Assembly (NCBI RefSeq): GCF_039539005.1
Contig: NZ_BAABCP010000001.1
Span: 1,612,001 to 1,676,000 of the forward strand
DNA length: 64,000 nt
Direction of reading: 5' to 3'
Source: Microbacterium soli
GTDB lineage: Bacteria; Actinomycetota; Actinomycetes; Actinomycetales; Microbacteriaceae
The notes under the pieces were generated by a model, which saw nothing but the letters and a program-made list of their open reading frames with translations, was not told the origin of the DNA and did not search any database. Of the stretch, positions 52,489 through 60,995 are shown piece after piece (position 1 is the first letter of the stretch; the number at the start of each line of letters is the position of its first letter). A program made the translations under genes and the position numbers.

Positions 52489-54144
52489 CTACGGGATCCG
52501 TGACCCCAGGCGATCGAACGTGTCCGGCGTGATGCCGTTCTCCCGCAGCTTCGCCTTCTGCACGCGCTGAGACGGAGTCTTGGGCAGATCATCGACGAAG
52601 CGGATGTACCGAGGCACGGCGAAAGCCGGCATGCGGTTGTCGCAGTGCTCCCAGAGCTCCTCGGCGGTGATGTCCTCGGAGGCGACGACGTACGCCATCA
52701 CCTCATCCTCACCGGCCTCCGCATCGGACGGTACGGCGATCACGGCGGCCTCGGCCACGGCGGGGTGCGTCAGCACCACCGTTTCGACTTCGTAGGAGGA
52801 GATGTTCTCCCCGCGGCGTCGCAAGGCGTCCTTGAATCGATCGACGAAGTAGAACCAGCCTTCCGCGTCGCGTCGTAGGGCGTCTCCGGTGTGGAACCAG
52901 AGGTTCCGCCAGGCTTCGACGGTCTTGTCCGGCATGTTGTAGTACCCCAGAGAACTGATGAAGGGCGCCTTGGGGCGGATGACCAGTTCGCCGATCTCAC
53001 CGATGGGCACGGGTTCATCGGTGACCGGGTCGACCAGTCGCACATCGAACCAGTCGTCCACGGCGAGACCTGCGGCACCCGCGGGACGGTCCTCACCATA
53101 CGGACTGAGGATCGGGGCGCTCGTCTCCGTGAGGCCGAACACCTCCACGAACGCCTCGATGCCGAACCTGTCGCGCAACGGTCGGACGAGTGAGGACGCC
53201 GTCGGGGCCGCGAAGACGCAGCGCAACCGGTTCTCCGCGTCGTCGGGTCGCTCGGGCTGCTTCGCGATGAAGTCCATCATGACGCCGATGAAGTTCGTCA
53301 CGGACACGTCGCTCTCTCGGATCTGGTCGATCCACCGGCTCGCCGAGAATCTCCGCCGCGTGACGAATCGTGCCCCGGCGACGAGTGTGGGATACGCCGC
53401 CATGAACTGGGCATTGCCGTGGAAGAGCGGTGTGACGCTCATCCACGCATCATCGGAGCGCAGTCGCACCAGTGACACGCATTCGTCGGCGAAGAAGTAC
53501 ATCTGCGCGTGCGGCATCGCGACGCCCTTGCTCAAGCCCGTCGTGCCGGAGGTGAACAGGATGGACGCCAGGTCGCTCGGCCGCACCTCGGGCAGGGGGA
53601 CGTGCGGTGCCGTGGAGTCCTCGTCCAGGTCCTCCCATGGCAGTGCCCGCCATCCGGCGGAGCGGAGGATGTCGATCGCCTCCTGACGCCGCCCGGTGTC
53701 GATGACCCAGAAGGTGGTGATCGTCGATGCAGCCTCCCTGATCGCGGGGAAGCGCGACGCGAATGCGTCTTCGATGATCGCATGGGTCGCGCCCACTGTT
53801 CGGACCTGGTGCGCGAGGAAGTCGTGCTCGTAAGCGGTGTTGATCGGAACCTCGACGAAACCGCCGACGGCTGATCCTATCCAGGTGCGCACGAACTGCG
53901 ACGAGTTGCCGGCCAGCAGGAGAACACGGTCCCCGGTCCTCGCTCCGTGCGCGGTGAGCGTGGAGGCTATCCGCTCTCCCGAGGAGAGCATCTCAGAGAA
54001 CGTGAACCGGCGTCCCTCGTCGGGGACGTCGAGCCAGACCTCGTCCGGGCGCTCCTCCGCCTGGTGGCGCAGGACGTGCGGGAGCGTCCAGTCGGAACGG
54101 TCGGGGAAGGTCGGGATGAGGTCTCGGTAAGTGCGGAAGGTCAT
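52489..54144 (-). CDS. AMP-forming acyl-CoA ligase (CaiC-like)
   Basis: This 551-residue ANL-superfamily enzyme has ASILFTSGTTGLSKGV (P-loop-like motif), FVEVFGLTETSAP (A5 region), WFHTGDALRRDAEGWFYFVDR (A7/A8) and the C-terminal TPSQRVQKAKLRE containing the catalytic Lys. It resembles crotonobetaine/carnitine-CoA ligases and other ligases for small or alicyclic acids. It would activate the pathway substrate to its CoA ester with ATP. The ATG starts TFRTYRDLIP and lies two bases after the crotonase gene stop on the same strand. Substrate cannot be read from sequence. Confidence 0.85.
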   Translation of the reverse strand: MTFRTYRDLIPTFPDRSDWTLPHVLRHQAEERPDEVWLDVPDEGRRFTFSEMLSSGERIASTLTAHGARTGDRVLLLAGNSSQFVRTWIGSAVGGFVEVPINTAYEHDFLAHQVRTVGATHAIIEDAFASRFPAIREAASTITTFWVIDTGRRQEAIDILRSAGWRALPWEDLDEDSTAPHVPLPEVRPSDLASILFTSGTTGLSKGVAMPHAQMYFFADECVSLVRLRSDDAWMSVTPLFHGNAQFMAAYPTLVAGARFVTRRRFSASRWIDQIRESDVSVTNFIGVMMDFIAKQPERPDDAENRLRCVFAAPTASSLVRPLRDRFGIEAFVEVFGLTETSAPILSPYGEDRPAGAAGLAVDDWFDVRLVDPVTDEPVPIGEIGELVIRPKAPFISSLGYYNMPDKTVEAWRNLWFHTGDALRRDAEGWFYFVDRFKDALRRRGENISSYEVETVVLTHPAVAEAAVIAVPSDAEAGEDEVMAYVVASEDITAEELWEHCDNRMPAFAVPRYIRFVDDLPKTPSQRVQKAKLRENGITPDTFDRLGSRIP

Positions 54145-54146
54145 CG

Positions 54147-54950
54147 TCAGTCTCTCCTCGGCATGCGGCGGGGCGGGCGGAAGGCAGGTCTCCTCTTCTC
54201 CAGGAATGCGGTGGCGCCCTCGAGCATGTCCTCGCTGCCGATGGCCTGGATCAGCATGCCCAGGCCGGCGTGCATGTTCTCCTTGGACTGGTTCCACCAC
54301 TGGTTCGCGCTGATCTTCGTGATCTCCAGGTAGCGGGGAGAGAGCTGCTTGATCTCGTCGACCCAGCGCAGCACCGCGTCGTGCAGCGATTCGGCGTCGG
54401 GAAGGACCTCGTTGATCATCCCCCAGCGCAGGGCCTGCTGCGCGTTGTAGCGGCGGCACAGCATCGCCATCTCACGGGCGCGCTTCTCGCCGAGCTGCAC
54501 CGTCAGCATGTTCGTTCCACCGAGCACGGGAGACGAACCGACTCTGGGGCCGGTCTGGCCGAACGTCGAGCGTTCCGTCGCCAGCGCGAAATCGCAGGCG
54601 ATGACCAGTTCGTTGCCGCCGCCGGCTGCCGCACCGTCGACGGCGGCGATCACCGGGCGGGGGCAGGCGCGGATCGCATCGACGAGGCGGAGGGACCCGG
54701 TGAAAAGCTCACGCAGCGCTGCCGGGTCGGGATCGGACAGATTGTCCAATGCGCCGCCCGCGCAGAACGCGCCGCCCGCTCCCTGCAGCACGACGGCGTA
54801 CGCATCCGTCGCCTGCTCGAACGCCCGGGTCATCGTCTTCGCCATGTCGAGGTCGTACGCATTCAATCTCTTCGGCCGATTGATGGTGATCCAGACGACC
54901 TCATCCCGTCTCTCGACGATCACCGGAGGCGTCGCCGTCTCAGAAGTCAC
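54147..54950 (-). CDS. Crotonase-family enzyme, BadI/MenB-like (candidate ring-cleaving hydrolase)
   Basis: This 267-residue crotonase differs from enoyl-CoA hydratases. GGGNELVIACDF keeps the first catalytic Glu position, but the second (normally PE) reads FGQTGPRVGS. That is the signature of MenB and of 2-ketocyclohexanecarboxyl-CoA hydrolase BadI. GEKRAREMAMLCRRYNAQQAL and EKRRPAFRPPRR also match those families. The MenB segment following GS, which holds an Asp, is here SPVLGG. Context in a CoA-ester catabolic operon disfavours menaquinone synthesis. A GTG at 54950 was chosen since AAAGGAGG lies six bases upstream; the ATG at 54956 abuts that site. Confidence 0.75.
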   Translation of the reverse strand: MTSETATPPVIVERRDEVVWITINRPKRLNAYDLDMAKTMTRAFEQATDAYAVVLQGAGGAFCAGGALDNLSDPDPAALRELFTGSLRLVDAIRACPRPVIAAVDGAAAGGGNELVIACDFALATERSTFGQTGPRVGSSPVLGGTNMLTVQLGEKRAREMAMLCRRYNAQQALRWGMINEVLPDAESLHDAVLRWVDEIKQLSPRYLEITKISANQWWNQSKENMHAGLGMLIQAIGSEDMLEGATAFLEKRRPAFRPPRRMPRRD

Positions 54951-54984
54951 TCGCATCCTCCTTTGTTCCCCGTGGTGTCCACGT

Positions 54985-55755
54985 CTACGATCCTGTCCAG
55001 ATCGGCGTGCGCTTCTCGGCGAATGCCCTCGCGCCCTCCTGCGCATCCTTCGAAGCTCGGATCGGCGCGATGAGCGGGAGCTGCCGCTGGAACATCTCCG
55101 GCTGTGGCCAATCGACCGATTCCCGGATGACCCGCTTGCTGGTCGTCACGGCCAGCGGTGCGTTCGAGGCGATCGTCTCGGCGAGCTCCACGGCGGTCGC
55201 GAGGGCGGATCCCTCCGGCGTGATGCGGCTGATGAGCCCCAGCTCGAAGGCTTCCGTCGCAGGGAGCATGCGACCGGTGAGGACCAGCTCCATCGCGCGG
55301 TTGTATGGGATCCGTCGGTGGAGTCGGAGGAGTCCTCCGGCATTCGCGGTCAGTCCCCTTCGGACTTCGGGAAGTCCGAAGTCCGCCGTCTCGCACGCGA
55401 CGATGAGGTCGCAGGCGAGGGCGAGCTCGAACCCGCCGCCGAGCGCATAGCCCTCGACAGCCGCGATGAGCGGTTTGTCCGGTGGACGCTCCACGAGGCC
55501 CCCGAATCCCCGGCCGGGGATCAGGGGGAGCTCGCCGCGGGCGAAGCCCTTCAGGTCCATTCCGGCGCAGAAGGTCCCTGCGGCGCCGGTGAGGACGGCG
55601 ACGCGAAGATCGGCGCGGGCGTCGAACTCGTCGAGAGCCGCCGCGAGCCGCTCCGCGAGATCCAGTGACATCGCGTTGCGTGCAGCGGGACGATTCATCG
55701 TCAGGACGAGGACGCCGTCGTGCTCGTCGCGCAGCAGTGCGTCATCGGTGCTCAT
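54985..55755 (-). CDS. Enoyl-CoA hydratase/isomerase family protein
   Basis: This 256-residue crotonase has GTFCAGMDLKGFA (oxyanion region), ALGGGFELALACDL with the first catalytic Glu and TADFGLPEVRRGL with the second. Hydratase chemistry is therefore expected, unlike its neighbour. PIWTG ends the protein. It would hydrate a 2-enoyl-CoA to a 3-hydroxyacyl-CoA. Its ATG overlaps the SDR stop upstream as ATGA, and 34 bases separate it from the BadI-like gene, so all are one operon. Confidence 0.85.
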   Translation of the reverse strand: MSTDDALLRDEHDGVLVLTMNRPAARNAMSLDLAERLAAALDEFDARADLRVAVLTGAAGTFCAGMDLKGFARGELPLIPGRGFGGLVERPPDKPLIAAVEGYALGGGFELALACDLIVACETADFGLPEVRRGLTANAGGLLRLHRRIPYNRAMELVLTGRMLPATEAFELGLISRITPEGSALATAVELAETIASNAPLAVTTSKRVIRESVDWPQPEMFQRQLPLIAPIRASKDAQEGARAFAEKRTPIWTGS

Positions 55756-56510
55756 CGCGGGGCCATCCGGATCGCACCGTCCAGGCGCAGGACCTCGCCG
55801 TTGACCATCTGGTTGTCGATCATGAACGCGGCAGCCGAGGCGAACTCCTCCGGTCGGCCGAGCCGAGCGGGGTGGGGGACCGTTCCGGCCAGGGAATCCC
55901 GGACCTCCTGGGGCAGGCGGGCGAGTATCGGCGTGTCGAAGGTCCCCGGTGCGATCGTGGCGACGCGGATGAGTCTGCTCGCCAGATCGCGGGCGGCGAC
56001 CAGCGTCATCCCCACGATCCCCGCCTTCGCCGAGGCGTAGGGGATCTGACCGATCTGCCCCTCCCACGCGGCGACGGAAGCGGTGAGGATGCACACTCCG
56101 CGCTCGCCATCGACGATCGCGTTGCGGGCCATCCGAGCTGCCGTCAGCCGGAGCACGTTGAATGTGCCGATGAGGTTGACGCGCACGACGGTCTCGTACA
56201 GGTCGAGGTCTCCCGGATTCCCCTCGCGGTCCACGAGGCGCAGCGCTCCTCCTCGGCCTGCGCAGTGGACGAGCGCGCGCAGCGGAGCAAGGGCCTCGGC
56301 CGCGTCCAGTGCCGTTGCGACCTGGTCCGGCACGGTGACATCGGCGGGCGCGAAGGCGCCTCCGAACTCGGCAGCGCGCTCAGCTCCCGCAGAAGACGGC
56401 AGGTCGAGGATGACGACGTGAGCACCTTTCTCCGCCAACAGACGCGCCGTGGCGAGTCCGAGTCCGGACGCGCCCCCTGTCACGACGACGGATGAACCTG
56501 AGACATCCAT
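55752..56510 (-). CDS. SDR, HSD17B10-like 3-hydroxyacyl-CoA dehydrogenase
   Basis: This 252-residue SDR has [27 protein letters not shown], an S in LTASVAAW and YASAKAGIVGMT. It ends [16 protein letters not shown], nearly identical to the end of the SDR at 11331-12092. The two are clear paralogues of the type II 3-hydroxyacyl-CoA dehydrogenase group. It probably oxidises the 3-hydroxyacyl-CoA made by the downstream hydratase. Four bases separate it from the upstream thiolase stop, supporting one operon: thiolase, SDR, hydratase, BadI-like, ligase. Confidence 0.85.
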   Translation of the reverse strand: MDVSGSSVVVTGGASGLGLATARLLAEKGAHVVILDLPSSAGAERAAEFGGAFAPADVTVPDQVATALDAAEALAPLRALVHCAGRGGALRLVDREGNPGDLDLYETVVRVNLIGTFNVLRLTAARMARNAIVDGERGVCILTASVAAWEGQIGQIPYASAKAGIVGMTLVAARDLASRLIRVATIAPGTFDTPILARLPQEVRDSLAGTVPHPARLGRPEEFASAAAFMIDNQMVNGEVLRLDGAIRMAPR

Positions 56511-56514
56511 ATGA

Positions 56515-57726
56515 TCAGTCCTCGCTCTCGTGCTCGCGGCCGTCCTCGAGCCGCTCGATGATGGTGGCGTTCGCCATGCCGCCGGCTTCGCACATGACCT
56601 GCAGCCCGAATCTGCCGCCGGACGCCTCCAGGGCGTTGAGCATCGTCGTCATGAGTCGGGCTCCCGACGCGCCGAGCGGATGCCCGAGGGCGATCGCACC
56701 CCCGCGCGGATTGACTCTCGCCGGGTCCACGTCGAGCTCGCGCATCCAGGCGAGGGGGACGGAGGCGAACGCCTCGTTCACCTCGAAGTGGTCGATGTCG
56801 TCCAGTGTGAGACCTGCGCGCTGCAGAACCCGGCGCGTGGCGGGTATCGGGGCGGTCAGCATGAGAAGGGGGTCGTCCCCGACGGCGGTCATGGCGTGTA
56901 TCCGGGCGCGAGGGCGCAGGCCGAGGGACGCGGCACGCTCCGCGCTGGTCAGCAGCAGGGCGGATGCTCCGTCCGTGATCTGCGAGGAGTTCCCCGCGGT
57001 GATGTTCCAGCGGACCTCCGGATAACGACGGGCGAGCTCATCGGTGCGGAACGCGCTCGGCAGTTCGGCGAGTCCGGCGGGAGTGGTGTCCGGGCGGATC
57101 GTACTGTCTTCGCTGACGACGGATTCCGGTGTTCTGATGGGGACGATCTCGCGGGTGAAGTCCGTGCTGTGCGCGAGGGCGTGCGATCTCGCCGCATATT
57201 CGTCCAGTTCCCCGCGACTGATTCCCCACTTCTCGGCCACGCGTTCTGCGGCGACGCCCTGTGAGGTCAGTCCGGGTGCGTACCGGCGGTTCACCCCTGC
57301 GCCGAAGGGGTCGGCACCGGCCCCTGCCGACCCCATGCGGACCCTGCTCATCGACTCCACGCCCCCGGCGATGACGATGTCGGCCTGTCCGGCGAGGATC
57401 GCCTGAGCGGCGAAGGACACCGCCTGCTGGCTGGACCCGCACTTGCGGTCGATCGTCACGGCGGGGACGTGCTCGGGCAGACCTGCCGCGAGCCACGCCA
57501 TGCGGCCGGGAGTCGCGGATTGCTCACCGACCTGCGAGACGCACCCGATGAGGACATCGTCGACGAGGGCCGCATCGAGCCGGTTGCGCTCGATGAGCTG
57601 TCGCAGAGTCTGAGCCAGCAGATCCACGGGGTGGATGCTCGACAGCGCACCCCCCGCCTTGCCCTTGGCGATGGGGGTCCGGATCGCATCGACGATGACG
57701 GCGTCGGGCCGGGGTGTGAGCTTCAT
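56515..57726 (-). CDS. Thiolase (acetyl-CoA acyltransferase)
   Basis: This 403-residue thiolase has TIDRKCGSSQQAVSFAA (nucleophilic Cys), FEVNEAFASVPLAW, GHPLGASGARLMTTML (catalytic His) and MCEAGGMANATII with the second Cys. It belongs to the FadA/steroid-type branch seen in actinobacteria. It would release acetyl-CoA or another acyl-CoA in the final pathway step. It is first in the reverse-strand operon. Its ATG lies next to an A/T-rich gap (57727-57843) containing a TATCATGATA palindrome shared with the divergent acyl-CoA dehydrogenase operon. Confidence 0.88.
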   Translation of the reverse strand: MKLTPRPDAVIVDAIRTPIAKGKAGGALSSIHPVDLLAQTLRQLIERNRLDAALVDDVLIGCVSQVGEQSATPGRMAWLAAGLPEHVPAVTIDRKCGSSQQAVSFAAQAILAGQADIVIAGGVESMSRVRMGSAGAGADPFGAGVNRRYAPGLTSQGVAAERVAEKWGISRGELDEYAARSHALAHSTDFTREIVPIRTPESVVSEDSTIRPDTTPAGLAELPSAFRTDELARRYPEVRWNITAGNSSQITDGASALLLTSAERAASLGLRPRARIHAMTAVGDDPLLMLTAPIPATRRVLQRAGLTLDDIDHFEVNEAFASVPLAWMRELDVDPARVNPRGGAIALGHPLGASGARLMTTMLNALEASGGRFGLQVMCEAGGMANATIIERLEDGREHESED

Positions 57727-57736
57727 ATTAATTGTT

Positions 57737-57748
57737 TATCATGATATA
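57737..57748. promoter_or_regulatory. ATGATA-type operator A (contains TATCATGATA palindrome)
   Basis: TATCATGATA is a perfect ten-base palindrome, 11 bases before the thiolase ATG. Read on the reverse strand the 12-mer is TATATCATGATA, which shares ATGATA with sites at 61770-61781 and 63073-63084. All three lie in regulatory gaps of this island. Confidence 0.5.
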
Positions 57749-57843
57749 CCCAGATAGAGTCCTTGATTCCTCTGAGCATGGCACAAGTGCGCCGATGGAT
57801 CTAGGATAATCAATAGCAACGACGAATCAGGAGCGTGATATCG

Positions 57844-59004
57844 GTGTCGATGGTCACGATTGACGACTTACAGGACATCCGCCGCCTCGCGGCATCCGTC
57901 GCGCACGACGTCTACTCGCCCATCGCCGAGGAACTCGATGTCTCCCGCACGCCGATCAGCCTGGAGCAGCGTGAGGAGTTGGGGAAGCTGGGGTTTCTCG
58001 GGATCGCCCACGAGGAGCAGTACGGCGGCTCCGGTTCGCCCTTCTCGTACGCTCTCGCGGTCATAGAGGAGTTCGCGAAGGTGTGCCGACCGGCGGCATT
58101 CCAGATCTTCGAGGCCAACACAGGACCCGCGCAGGTCATCGCTCGCATCGGATCCCTCGAACAGCGTCGACGATGGCTGCCCGGCATCGTCTCCGGCGCA
58201 CACACGATGGCGGTCGCGATCAGTGAACCCGATGCCGGCTCCGCAGCGACGGACATGAAGACGGCCGTGCGCAAGACGCCGCACGGGCTGGTGCTCAGCG
58301 GCTCGAAGCGATGGATCTCCAATGGCGGAGAGGCCGACCTGTATCTCGTCTACGCGCGACTGGCCGACGTCCCCGGTTCGAAGGGCATCGGCGCGGTGGT
58401 GGTGGAGAAGGGCATGGAGGGCCTGAGCTTCGGTCCCTCGGAGCGGCTCATGGGCTTTCGAGGCATCCCCTCGGCGGACGTCATCTTCGATGACGTCCGC
58501 ATCCCGGAGGAGAACGTCGTCGTGCAGGCGGGCGACTTCAAGAAGCTGTTCAGTCTCTTCTCCCTGGAACGGCTCGGCAACGCGACGATGAGTCTGGCGC
58601 TGGGGCAGGCGGCGCTGGACAAGAGCGTGAAGTACGCACAGGAGCGCACGGCGTTCGGCAAGGAGATCATCGAGTTCCAGACCATCCAGACGATGCTCGC
58701 GGACATGGTGCTCGACGTGGACGGGGCACGGCTGCTGATCGATCGCGCCGCGCGGTCCGCGGATGAGGGGGTGCCCGACCCGCTTCACGTGTCGTTGGCG
58801 AAGTGCGCCGCGAACGAGATGGCCAAACGCGTGACGGATCTCGCCATTCAGATTCATGGGGGGAACGGGTATACCGAGGAGTATGGGATGGAGCGCCTGC
58901 ACAGGGACTCCCACGGCTGGGCGATCGCCGGCGGTACGCCCGCGATGCAGCGTACGCGCATCGTGTCGGAGTTCACGGGTCGCAGGTTCGATCAGCGGGC
59001 CTGA
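57844..59004 (+). CDS. Acyl-CoA dehydrogenase
   Basis: This 386-residue flavoenzyme has an N-terminal helical domain (REELGKLGFLGIAHEEQYGG), MAVAISEPDAGSAATDM and LSGSKRWISNGGEADLYLV (FAD and substrate region). AQERTAFGKEIIEFQTIQ and IQIHGGNGYTEEYGMERLHRD near the end follow. Its end resembles the isovaleryl/short-branched type more than GcdH. AGGAG at 57829-57833 is ten bases before the GTG at 57844; a GTG at 57835 is too close. Probable alpha-beta desaturation step of the pathway. It is divergent from the thiolase operon. Confidence 0.87.
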   Translation: MSMVTIDDLQDIRRLAASVAHDVYSPIAEELDVSRTPISLEQREELGKLGFLGIAHEEQYGGSGSPFSYALAVIEEFAKVCRPAAFQIFEANTGPAQVIARIGSLEQRRRWLPGIVSGAHTMAVAISEPDAGSAATDMKTAVRKTPHGLVLSGSKRWISNGGEADLYLVYARLADVPGSKGIGAVVVEKGMEGLSFGPSERLMGFRGIPSADVIFDDVRIPEENVVVQAGDFKKLFSLFSLERLGNATMSLALGQAALDKSVKYAQERTAFGKEIIEFQTIQTMLADMVLDVDGARLLIDRAARSADEGVPDPLHVSLAKCAANEMAKRVTDLAIQIHGGNGYTEEYGMERLHRDSHGWAIAGGTPAMQRTRIVSEFTGRRFDQRA

Positions 59005-59040
59005 TCCGGATCCGATGCCGTCGATGAGAGGAGTGCGCAC

Positions 59041-60186
59041 GTGGACGAACCCGCTCTGCGTCTGAGCGTCACGCACCAGGAGATCCGGGAGCGCGCGCGG
59101 GTGCTCGCCCGGGAGGTCGAGCCTTTCGCGGCGGCGGCGGACGAAGCCGTCGACGTGCATGCGGAGACGGCCGACGCGCTGCGCCGCAGCGGGCTCGCGG
59201 CGTACGTCGTGCCCTCCGCGTTCGGAGGTGCGGAGCCCGCGCCCGACCCGCTGTCGATCGCGATCATCCGCGAGCAGTGCATGGCGGTCTCGGCGCATCT
59301 CGACTCGCTGTTCGGCATGCAGGGCGTCGGCAGCTATGCGCTGAGCATGGGAGGCGCCGACGAACTCCGGCGGGAGTGGCTGCCGAAGGTCGCCGCACTC
59401 GACGCGATTCCCGCCATCGCGCTCACGGAGCCGGAGGTGGGTTCTGATCTGCGCGCGATCACGACGACTCTGCTGGACGAGGGCGACGTGCTGAGGATCT
59501 CGGGCAGGAAGTCGTTCATCACCAACGCACCGGTCGCAGACTTCGTCTGTGTTCTCGCACGAGAGGGCGACGGGTACTCGATGGCGCTCGTCCCGGCGGG
59601 GGCGGCAGGCATGACGGTGCGCAGCGGGCCGGATCTGATCGCTCCGCACATCATCGGCGAGATCGACTTCGAGGACGTCAGAGTCCCGGCGGGTCACCGC
59701 TTGGGGAAGCCCGGTGGCGCCTTCTCTCTCATGCTGCAGACGCTTGCGGTGTTCCGCGTGTCGGTCGCCGGCTCCGCGGTCGGGCTCGCCCAGGCGGCCC
59801 TGGACGAGGCGGTGCGTCACGCGACCGGTCGGGAGCAGTTCGGCAAGCCCCTGATGTCCTTGGGATCGGTGTCGCAGAGCCTTGCGCTGAGCTGGGCGGA
59901 GATCGAGGCCGCACGCGCGCTCACGTATCGGGCCGCTGCGCTCGCGGCCTCCGACCCGTTGGCTCACATCGCCGAGACGTCGATGGCGAAGGTCATCGCG
60001 ACGGAGACCGCAGGGCGCGTCGTCGACCGCGCGGTGCAGGCGATGGGGAGATTCGGTCTGGTCCGCGGCAGCAGGATCGAGAGGCTGTATCGCAATGCGC
60101 GCCCGCTTCGCGTGTACGAGGGGTCGACCGAGGTCCTGCTGGACTCGCTGGCGAGAAGTCTGGCGAAGCGGAGCGCGACGTCATGA
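59041..60186 (+). CDS. Acyl-CoA dehydrogenase (second)
   Basis: This 381-residue paralogue has AALRLS-like opening helices, AIALTEPEVGSDLRAI, ISGRKSFITNAPVADFVCVL, TGREQFGKPLMSLGSVSQSLA and LRVYEGSTEVLLDSLARSL. The Glu in YEGSTEV is in the position of the catalytic base of many family members. It is 37 bases downstream of the first dehydrogenase, with GAGGAG before its GTG. Two dehydrogenases suggest two successive desaturations or a heteromeric enzyme. Its stop overlaps the amidohydrolase ATG. Confidence 0.86.
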   Translation: MDEPALRLSVTHQEIRERARVLAREVEPFAAAADEAVDVHAETADALRRSGLAAYVVPSAFGGAEPAPDPLSIAIIREQCMAVSAHLDSLFGMQGVGSYALSMGGADELRREWLPKVAALDAIPAIALTEPEVGSDLRAITTTLLDEGDVLRISGRKSFITNAPVADFVCVLAREGDGYSMALVPAGAAGMTVRSGPDLIAPHIIGEIDFEDVRVPAGHRLGKPGGAFSLMLQTLAVFRVSVAGSAVGLAQAALDEAVRHATGREQFGKPLMSLGSVSQSLALSWAEIEAARALTYRAAALAASDPLAHIAETSMAKVIATETAGRVVDRAVQAMGRFGLVRGSRIERLYRNARPLRVYEGSTEVLLDSLARSLAKRSATS

Positions 60187-60995
60187 TCATCGATGCGCAT
60201 ACTCATGTCTGGCCGGATCGTATCGCGGACCGGGCGCTTTCGGGCAACCCCGTTCCCGGGCTGAGTGCTCGTGGCGATGGCACGGTCGGAGGGCTGGAGC
60301 TGTCGATGCGGGGCTCCGATGTGGACGTCAGCTGCTGCCTGGGGATCGCGAATGAGGCACGGCACGTCGATCGCGTCAACGAGTTCGTCGCCGGACTCGC
60401 CTCCCCGACACGGCTGGGCTTCGGCACGGTCCACGTCGATCTGACCGTGGACGAGAACATGGCGAGCCTTGAACGTCACGGCATCACCGCGGTCAAGCTG
60501 CACCCGCTGTTCCAGCGGTTCGCCCTGGACGACCGTCGGCTGTGGGACATCCTGGATGCCTTCGGCGAGGACATCGCCGTCATCACCCATGTCGGAGCCG
60601 GCGGTGACGCCTTCACCGACAGTCTCTCGAGTCCGTCGATGATCGCGGACATCGCGAAGCAGTTCCCGCGCCTCAGGCTCATCGCCTGCCATTTCGGTGG
60701 GTACCGGATTCTCGATCACGCCGAGGAGATGCTCGCGGGCGCGGACATCGTCCTGGAGACATCGTGGCCGCCCGCGCTGAGCACGCTGCGCCCGGAGCGT
60801 GTGCGAGCCCTGATCCGGAAGCACGGCGCATCCAGAATCGTGTTCGGATCGGACTGGCCGATGGCCGATCCCGCCGCCGAGATCGCGACGATCCGCTCCC
60901 TCGGACTCACGGACGAGGAGACGGAACTGGTGCTGGGCGGGACGATGGCGCGGATGCTCCGTCTGCCCGGGCGTCAGCCCGCGCCGAGTGGGTGA
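60183..60995 (+). CDS. Amidohydrolase-2 family protein in the acyl-CoA island
   Basis: This 270-residue TIM-barrel metal hydrolase has MIIDAHTHVWPDRI (HxH), GITAVKLHPLFQRFALDD, VITHVGAGGD, LRLIACHFGGYRI and IVFGSDWPMADPA (conserved Asp). This group includes decarboxylases such as ACMSD-like and gamma-resorcylate types, hydratases and lactonases. None of these can be selected from motifs alone. It overlaps the preceding dehydrogenase by four bases (ATGA), so takes part in the same route. The stop abuts the convergent regulator gene with no gap. Confidence 0.8.
   Translation: MIIDAHTHVWPDRIADRALSGNPVPGLSARGDGTVGGLELSMRGSDVDVSCCLGIANEARHVDRVNEFVAGLASPTRLGFGTVHVDLTVDENMASLERHGITAVKLHPLFQRFALDDRRLWDILDAFGEDIAVITHVGAGGDAFTDSLSSPSMIADIAKQFPRLRLIACHFGGYRILDHAEEMLAGADIVLETSWPPALSTLRPERVRALIRKHGASRIVFGSDWPMADPAAEIATIRSLGLTDEETELVLGGTMARMLRLPGRQPAPSG

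Noticed and set aside
54147-54950. Assignment of the BadI/MenB-like crotonase as MenB of menaquinone synthesis
   Set aside because: No other men gene is nearby, the Asp-containing segment is altered, and overlaps tie it to a CoA catabolic operon.
57868-59967. A 699-codon reverse frame opposite the two acyl-CoA dehydrogenases
   Set aside because: Both forward genes have intact family motifs and ribosome sites. The reverse product has atypical composition.
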